Source: Pestalotiopsis fici W106-1 | Taxonomy: Eukaryota; Ascomycota; Sordariomycetes; Amphisphaeriales; Sporocadaceae | Assembly (NCBI RefSeq): GCF_000516985.1 | Contig: NW_006917101.1 | Coordinates: 496,001-560,000 of the forward strand | Length of the DNA: 64,000 bases | Direction: 5' to 3' | Part shown: positions 57,145 to 64,000 of the stretch, piece by piece | Position numbering within the stretch: position 1 is the stretch's first letter | Layout: each line of letters begins with the position of its first letter | The notes under the pieces: generated by a model | Databases searched by the model: none | The model's input: only the letters and a program-made list of their open reading frames with translations | What the model was told of the DNA's origin: nothing | Translations under genes and position numbers: made by a program

Positions 57145-59051
57145 CTAGGTGCACTTTCCATAACCACGTTGACTGATGAGAGTTAGCATTAAACAAGATG
57201 CTTGCTGGAAGGAGTTTAAATACTCACCATCCGGTGCCACAATGCCCAGTGGTCGTTCCACAATACCCGCTGGAACTACAGCAATTGCCGTCAAAGCTAC
57301 CGCCGGCACATGTGAGGCCGACCTTGGCTCCACAAGTACCATCGTTCGTGGGGATATTTGTCGTCAAGCAAGCGCTGGAAGAATCTTTCTGGCTGTTGAA
57401 ACAATTAATACATGTTTTCTCAACGGACGTGGGCCAAAATGATGCAGGCAGGATCTGGGAGAGGGTATCAAACTCACCATCCTTGGCCACAATGAGCCCC
57501 AGTGCTGCCGCAATTGCCAGTAAGTGAACAACAACCTCCGAACCCGGATTCCACACATGTCTTGCCATTTTTGCTTCCACACTGGCCGTCTGTAGAGATG
57601 TTGCTGGAACCGCTGCTACAGGTACCGAAGGCTGCATTGCAACCAGCGCCGCAGTGATCGGTTGTCTTGCCACAATAGCCACTTGAGGAGCAGCAGTCGC
57701 CAAACGTCGATCCTTTGCACGTCTTTCCATTCTTGCCGCAGGCTCCATCGGTTGAGATGTTGTTATCAGTGCTGGTACACGTGCCAAAGCCAGACTGGCA
57801 TCCGGTGCCGCAGTGGTCCGTTGTCTTGCCACAATAGTTGGATGCCGAACAGCAGTCTCCGAATGTTGAGCCCTTGCAGGTCTTGCCATTCTTACTACAC
57901 GATCCGTCGGTCGATATATTAGCGCTGCCGCTGTCACAGGTTCCGAATGATGACTGGCAACCAACACTACAATGATCGCTGGTCGAACCACAGTAACCAC
58001 TTGATGAGCAACAGTCTCCAAATGTCGACCCCTTGCAGGTTTTGCCGTTCTTGCCACAAGTTCCGTCGGTAGTCACGTTACTTGGGGCAGAGCACTTGCC
58101 AAAAGACTGCTGACAACCCGTACCACAATGACTGTCAGAATCTCCGCAGTACCCATTCGCTGAACAGCAGTTGCCAAAGGTCGAGCCTGTGCAAATCTTG
58201 CCATCATGGCCGCATGTACCGTCTGTTGTAACATTTACTGCGTCAGAGCAGAGCCCAAAGCCGGATTGACATCCAGCATCGCAGAATGCATCCGTGCCTC
58301 CGCAGTAACCACTGGAAGAACAACAGTCGCCAAAGGTAGACCCTTCACACGTCTTGCCGTTGGCTCCACATGCGCCATCGACAGAAATGCCACCCGATGG
58401 CGGGTTGCTCCCAGTACTGGTGCAGTTGCCAAAGCCCTCCTGGCAACCAGTTCCGCAGTGTGCATCTGTGCCACCGCACCAACCGCCAGAGGAACAGCAG
58501 TCCCCGAAACCGGATCCCTCGCAGGTCTTGCCATTACTACCGCACTGTCCATCAGTACTGACGGTGTCGTCGACCGTTGAGCAGGTACCAAAGAGGCTCT
58601 GACAGCCCGCGCCACAATGACCGGTTGTGTCGCCACAGTAACCACTTGACGAACAACAGGCGCCGTAGGTAGCACCAGTGCAGTTGTACTGATTTGCACC
58701 GCCACAGGAGCCATCTGGAGATGGACTTCCGGGTCCCGGCGCAGGTGCTGCGACCGCGTTACAGTTTCCAGCTAAGGGTTGACTTTGAATCAATCAGCTT
58801 GAGAACAACCACACAAATATCATGACAAGGGACACCTACCAGCCTTCACCACAATAGGCGTCAGAGCGGCCACATATTCCATCCTTGGAGCAGCAAGCGC
58901 CCCAGGTCGGGGTGCATACCCACCCTGTTGTTCCGCCGCAGGTCCCATCCTCCGTTTCCACACCCGTTGCCCATGCTGGGAGTGAAGACGTGGTTGTGCT
59001 CTGAGATGCTACCAGCGCTGGTACAAGCCAGACGAGCACAGAGAACTTCAT
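57145..59051 (-). CDS. Secreted protein with ten CBM18 chitin-binding modules
   Basis: Four exons (58840-59051, 57478-58782, 57228-57392, 57145-57172), introns 57, 85 and 55 nt, 569 residues. A signal peptide (residues 1-16) precedes ten hevein-type modules, each with the pattern C-x-CC-S-x-x-G-Y-C-G and a closing C-x-x-GC-Q-x-x-F-G-x-C, spaced about 53 residues and linked by short Thr/Ser/Asp stretches. There is no catalytic domain. Such lectin-like proteins bind chitin, protect the fungus's own wall or sequester fragments that would alert a host, and are often paired with chitinases. All three introns interrupt the same Cys codon (phase 2) of the GxGC turn, in modules 1, 9 and 10. The last exon has only 28 bp but supplies the final Cys. 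Divergently transcribed from the GH18 gene 1 kb away. Confidence 0.9.
57500..58770 (-). repeat. Tandem CBM18 coding repeats
   Basis: Modules 2-9 lie in one exon as direct repeats of about 159 bp. Modules 6-8 are nearly identical over GKNGKTCKGSTFGDCC, suggesting recent duplication. Confidence 0.85.
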
Positions 59052-59627
59052 GTTGGAGGCGAGCAGAACTATGTGATTATGATACAGCTATTGACACATC
59101 CTCGAGGGAAGAAGGGGAGAGCGGTACTGTTAATATATCCCTACCTGCTGTTCGAGCGATGTCTCCCCTTCGGATATAAACTGTCTGTCTCCAGGACTTG
59201 AACTATGAGAACTCCGTTCCCGAAGTATGCCGACGGTCATCCTGATGTCTCCAATGTCCCAGATTGTAACGTTCCCATCACAGCAACAATATCGCCGCCT
59301 AAGCTAGTGCTCTGGAAGTTATCATGTGATCGAGCTGACTGCTAAAGAATCCTAACACCGTTATTATAATGGACTATTTGCTTTAATCCACGTTTATTTG
59401 CAGGGTTCTTTCAGTCTTTCACGCAAAAATTATGATATATCCTGCAAGTTTCGTATAAAGTTTGGCCCAGATTTAGACTGGGCCCCGAAAACCAGCCGAA
59501 GCTAAGGCAGCCCTTGGTCAGCTTTGCCACGAGGGATCAATTTAATGTGTACCAGGTGTACGGAACGCTCCATGGTTATATATAAGTCTAAAATGAAACC
59601 TTATCCAAACCCCTGTGTTGCTGCTGT
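59052..59627. promoter_or_regulatory. Divergent promoter region of the CBM18 gene
   Basis: About 580 bp upstream of the CBM18 gene and, together with the next 430 bp, between it and the chitinase gene. Chitin-related pairs are often co-expressed from such regions. No specific motif was identified. Confidence 0.4.
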
Positions 59628-60017
59628 GTGGCTCGGCGGAAGCCGACTGGCGCAGACGACGGCAAGAACTCCTCCACTTTCCACGATGTGGATTTCTACA
59701 CTAGCCTAAGCGAACCGATGGGCGCCAAGCCCAGAATTGCTGACCCGGGGCAGACTATCGATTCAGTGGAGCTGAAGGAATATACGCAAATCCCAGACTC
59801 AGCAACTATTGCCTGTGTAGACAACAACTGCGACAAATTTATGGTGTCTTGGCATTCTCGTATAACATGTTGGTCAGTAATCACAAGCCTCGTCCAAACG
59901 GGTGTTGCATTTTCACTCTTGGCGGAGTCAAGTATACCTCTGTACAACTATAAACAAATGTGCCAGGAGATGCAAGGCTTAAAAGAAAACCGGTCTCCTT
60001 TCCTTGATAAGGATTGA
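59628..60017 (+). CDS. Weak hypothetical ORF just before the chitinase
   Basis: An open frame of about 130 codons ending 40 bp before the chitinase ATG. The first codon shown is GTG; the first ATG is at 59718, leaving about 99 residues (from MGAKPRIADPGQT). The text reads like real protein (DSVELKEYTQIPDSATIACV, two neighbouring Cys, a hydrophobic stretch VITSLVQTGVAFSLL), but no family is recognised and no upstream exon was found with certainty. It may be the last exon of a small gene, a relic, or chance. If real, the chitinase promoter would overlap it. Confidence 0.3.
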   Translation: MARRKPTGADDGKNSSTFHDVDFYTSLSEPMGAKPRIADPGQTIDSVELKEYTQIPDSATIACVDNNCDKFMVSWHSRITCWSVITSLVQTGVAFSLLAESSIPLYNYKQMCQEMQGLKENRSPFLDKD

Positions 60018-60057
60018 GAAAAATATTCAAAGTCCACCGAAGAGCAGATCACCCACC

Positions 60058-63000
60058 ATGCAATCACACGCGCGAAGCCTCGTCGCTTGTGCCCTTGTCG
60101 GTGTCTTTATTCTCTGCCTTCCTGTCCTACTTTCCCAGAGCCATTATGGAAGCGGGCCCAGAGTCAGTCCACGCAATATCTTGCAGCGCGGCCCTTCCGA
60201 TAGAGGTAAGAAATAACAAAATCCCACGGCCCGTTCCTTTTGCTGCCGAATCACTAACTTGGGTGTTACCGACATAGAACAGCTTGATGACTCGGCCATA
60301 GGACTGGTTAATGGTGCAAGCCAAAACAATCCCGAATTATTGACCACGACGTCGTGGTCTATCTTTTCTTCTTCCCACTCACCTTCGGACCCTCATGCGT
60401 TGGAACGGCGTGCCGACGGTCCACTTTATTGCACCGATGGCCCATGTATTGACGGCAGGTAAGTTGCGGCTTCAACTAAGTGCCAAGGCTTTGTTGACGC
60501 TTGGACAGCTGCTGCGGTAAAAGCGGTATCTGTGGCTATGGCCCAGATTTCTGCGGTGACGGTTGCACGTCTCAATGCAATGCCACAGCCATGTGCGGAC
60601 AGTACAGTGAAAACGGGGAAATGCCTTGTGGTATGAAGCTTTGCTGTTCGGCCACAGGATGGTGTGGTGTAAGTGAAAACTCCCTTCCTCCATCTCTGAT
60701 TGATTTCCTTTTTCTTCTTTTTTTCCAAGCCGCATCACATTTTCCATTAGTCCAAAACTGACCCTAGGCCCAGACTACAGAGGTGTACTGTGACAATGCC
60801 GACCCAGCCCATAAAACCTTGCCGTGTCAAGCTGGTTATGGTTCTTGTTCCATCACGGGCCCTCCTTCATGTCCTGCTGGCAGCGGCTCAAGCTCCAAGC
60901 GCAAGATTGGGTATTATCAGTCTTGGAATCAAAGAGATCGGAAATGCAACAAGGTTGCACCCAACCAGCTCAACACGGACGGCTACACTCACTTGTTCTT
61001 CTCATTTGCATCAATTGATCCTCAGTCCTTCCGTATCACTCCTGCACATCCCGATGATGTCCAGGGCATGAAAGATTTCACAGCATTATCCAAGGATGGT
61101 AAACTCCAAACATGGATTGCCGTAGGTGGCTTCGATTTCAGTAACCCGGAAGCTGCTACCCATACAACATGGTGTGTTTGTCATCGTTCCTTTCATAGCT
61201 CTCATCAAGTATTAACGTTGAACAGGAGCGACATGGTCTCAACCAAAGACAACAGAGCAGCCTTCATCAGCTCAGTCAAGGAGTACATGGATACGTACGG
61301 TTTCCAAGGAGTCGACATCGACTGGGAGTATCCGGGTGCTCCGGAAAGAGGAGGCAGGAAACTTGATGACACAAGAAACCTGTCTCTTTTGGTGAAGGAA
61401 ATGCGCGCTGCATATGGTACTGCCTATGGTATCAGTTTGACTCTTGCTCCCGACTATTGGTATCTAAGATGGTTTGATGCCAAGGCAATGGAAGCGAACG
61501 TAGACTTTTTTGGGTTCATGGCTTACGGTAAGACCACTTCCGGTACTCCGTAGTGAAATTTTCCCTGCTAACATTTACGTGACAGATCTTCACGGCTCGT
61601 GGGATGCCGATGTGTTGGCACTGGGTAGTCTGGTTCGTGGCCAAGCCGATATACGCGAAATCTCCAAGAATACACTTCCGTTATGGTTCGATGGACTCAA
61701 CCCAGCGAAACTGAACTTCGGCCTCGCCATGTATGGCAGAGGCTATACGCTAGCCGATCCCTCCTGCAACCAACTTCTTTGCCCCTTCTCAGGTCCTAGC
61801 AAGCCAGCTCCGTGCACCTCGTTCAACGGAGTAATGTCGCTTGTAGAAATCAAGCAGCTCATCAAACAGCGAGGCCTGGAACCCCAGTACCTCGAGGAAG
61901 CCATGATGAAGCAGATTACGTGGGACGATCAATGGATTGGCTACGACGATGAGGATACGTTTGCAGCCAAGATGTCATTTGCTGATAGCCTTTGCTTTGG
62001 TGGTACCATGGTCTGGAGCATCGATTTCCAAGAAGTCGGCTCAGGCGGGTGAGTTCATCTTCGCAACGCATGCTTTCCATCTACTACGGCTAACGATAAT
62101 CTAGTCCTGATGAAGAGGACGGGGAAGTTGTCTATATTGGTACTGAGGTGTACCAACAACCAACCGCCCAGTGCGAACCCCCTTGCATCATGGTGTTGCC
62201 GCCAAGCAAGTTGCCATCTAGCACTACCATTTCATTGCCCGAGTACACCACGTCCTTGGAGGTTGGCTCTTCGACCGCGGTGAATGGCGAGGCTACATTC
62301 GTTGTCACCACTACGACTATTACCATCACGTTGACATCCATCGTTACCGACCAATACCCCATGTCCAATGTTCACGTAACGAGCCAGTCTGGAAGTAGCA
62401 GCATAGTCGCCATGCCCAGCGTAGAGGTGCCACCGGTGTCTGTGGTCCTTACCAATGGGCAAGGCGAGACAAGCACCAGAGTCTTGTCTTTGCCTCCCTG
62501 GCCGGCTATCACCAATGGACCAGTTGAGACAGGCAATGGCGGCACTACAAGTGGAGAAGGCGGTGCGTCGAGCACTATCACGATCCCAGCGGACGAACCC
62601 TACACCAAGCCCGCCATAGTCGCCAACTGCGAGCAAAGCATTCTCTACGTCGTCGAGGAGAAGGCCAGGATCACCTTGCAAGACTGTCAGGGCCCTACCA
62701 CCATGGAATGGGATTGCCCACCTACGAAGACGATAGAAATTGCGGCGGCCGCTGACAAGAGTTTCTCACTCGGATGTACCGTCTGGGTAGGAACCGGCTT
62801 CCAAGGAGTACCAACAACAACCTCAACTATCTCAGGATTGCCCGTCTACTCGACCTGGCCTGCTGGCGAGCTTGTTTGGGTCGAAGATGAGCCTGAAGAT
62901 GACGACGACGACAAGAAGACAACGTGCAAGCTCTGGTTCTTTTTCGTAAGTCTAATCGTTTATAGTGCCTAACCAATTTTTATAGATAACTGATATCTTC

Positions 63001-64000
63001 TTCGTCTGCAGATATGTATTTCCTGGGGCGACATCAAGATCGGAGGCTGGCGATGGGACTTTCCCCCGGGCATTCTTCCGCCAGGCCCCCCGCCAACGAT
63101 CAAGTTCCCACCTCAAATGACCATTCGAGGCACTCTTCCAGGTCCTTGGCCTCGTATTACGTATGTATACCTTTCATTTATACCTCCATTCTGTCAACAA
63201 TACTCCACACGTTTGGGTAGCATACCTATCCCTCGGTTCTGGCAACCTGACCTACGTATTCTGGACATTCTTCTTTCTGATGCGGTATCCTCCGCACTCA
63301 AGCCTTCGCTTGATATAAGACCTCATCTACCAAGAATACTTTAATTTTAGATCCTAATTTGGTCACTAGTATTGGGGCAAACGGGGTTGCTACCTACCCG
63401 GAAAACAAGCCCACGGATTGCACGAGCTCCACGGCGGATGTCTGTATAACCACCACTTCCTTCAGTGCTACCGTCACAGGCCAAACGACCAGGACGGCCA
63501 CTTCAGTCGTCTCAACCTGTACACCAATTGTGGGCTGCAATGTCGAAGACGACGACTCAACCACGAGCGTTACCACAATCGACTCCTGTACGGCGCTAAC
63601 GCAACTGGGACGAAGGGCCGAGGCGACTGCAACAGCTTCAGCTTCCGAAAGACATGAGCTGAGTGCCCGCGCTGGGGAAGCGTGTACGAAAGACGATATC
63701 ATCATCTATCCAGTCAGTATAGATGATCGATCGAATCCTTCGGTCTACACTATTGAGAGCTACCTCCAGGAGCTTGGATATGACGGCCTTTTGAATACGC
63801 CCAATGTAAAAAAGTTGTGGGAAGAGACAGAAGTGGCGGGAATACCAGAAGAATACACGGCATTCTTCTTTGTAAGAGATGTACCAACGTTCCTCATCCC
63901 CATAATTCGAGAGCACATCGGAGACTACATCAAAGATGTTTACTCGATCTATGATTTCAACCAACGCAATAACTATCTTCCACAAAGTGCCAGCGCGTCG
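60058..64000 (+). CDS. Killer-toxin-type (subgroup C) GH18 chitinase with CBM18 modules, 3' end beyond window
   Basis: Nine exons are visible (60058-60205, 60278-60458, 60509-60668, 60774-61171, 61226-61527, 61586-62048, 62105-62945, 63012-63160, 63370 onward), over 1090 residues and still open. A signal/anchor segment (ALVGVFILCLPVLLSQ) is followed by one CBM18-like module (SCCGKSGICGYGPDFCGDGC) and a second Cys-rich segment. The GH18 barrel has the catalytic motif FQGVDIDWE at 322-330 with acid/base Glu330, then FMAYDLHGSWD and GGTMVWSIDF. After it lie a Thr/Ser-rich linker, CEQSILYVVEE, an acidic run DEPEDDDDDKK and a WRWDFPPGILPPGPPP segment. Long Cys-rich, CBM18-bearing GH18 enzymes of subgroup C resemble the chitinase subunit of yeast killer toxins and are thought to open foreign walls. 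No LysM domain is seen in this part. Intron 8 (209 nt) is unusually long. Confidence 0.9.

Noticed and set aside
57224..58057. 277-codon minus-strand ORF and several plus-strand ORFs across the CBM18 repeats
   Set aside because: Alternate-frame products of a repetitive Cys/Gly-rich coding array; only the frame with regular CC/GYCG spacing is real.
57145..58782. CRISPR-like regular repeats
   Set aside because: The periodicity is of coding modules of about 159 bp with Cys-rich translation, not short palindromic repeats with unique spacers, and the genome is eukaryotic.

Overview
The window comes from a filamentous ascomycete, most likely one of the Sordariomycetes. Genes are broken by many short introns (mostly 50-105 nt) with GT..CTRAY..AG signals. 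The content is typical of these fungi: a Zn2Cys6 regulator, an EF-hand NADPH oxidase, CBM18/GH18 chitin genes and NLR-like proteins. I see no bacterial operon, CRISPR array or recognisable intact transposon. I count 21 well-supported protein genes, one intron-containing tRNA-Asp and a few weak ORFs. The first gene runs off the left edge and the last off the right edge.

Layout. From 1 to 10.7 kb five genes lie on the minus strand: an RNF10/Mag2-type RING protein, a CE12-like esterase, a NOX5/NoxC-type NADPH oxidase, an omega-like glutathione transferase and a carotenoid oxygenase. From 13 to 21.3 kb three genes lie on the plus strand: an unknown protein, a large zinc-finger/GTPase/RING/patatin protein that carries an in-frame TAG 79 codons before its apparent natural end, and a Gfo/Idh/MocA oxidoreductase. 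A tRNA-Asp(GTC) follows, then a long MIT-domain protein. A gene-poor 4.3 kb stretch leads to a CE16-like GDSL esterase and another 2.2 kb gap.

From 34.2 to 43 kb is what looks like a small catabolic cluster: a NirA/Nit4-like Zn2Cys6 regulator, a class II aldolase, a quinone-oxidoreductase-like MDR enzyme, an FAD_binding_2 dehydrogenase and a PDC-lactonase-like amidohydrolase. The aldolase and MDR genes share a 465 bp divergent promoter. An octamer, GATCGGAA, occurs both there and upstream of the amidohydrolase. The substrate cannot be read from the sequence.

From 44 to 64 kb are a small hydrophilic protein, a CSC1/OSCA-type cation channel, a membrane-anchored SERAC1-like hydrolase-NACHT-HEAT protein with 19 repeats of about 33 residues, an unknown protein, and a divergent pair: a secreted protein with ten CBM18 modules and a killer-toxin-type (subgroup C) GH18 chitinase. 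The patatin-GTPase and hydrolase-NACHT-HEAT proteins look like parts of the fungal non-self-recognition repertoire. The CBM18/chitinase pair looks like a chitin-targeting unit. These two themes are the most interesting content.

Limits: splice sites were chosen by hand from reading-frame continuity, consensus signals and remembered family motifs. No alignment, RNA evidence or database search was available.
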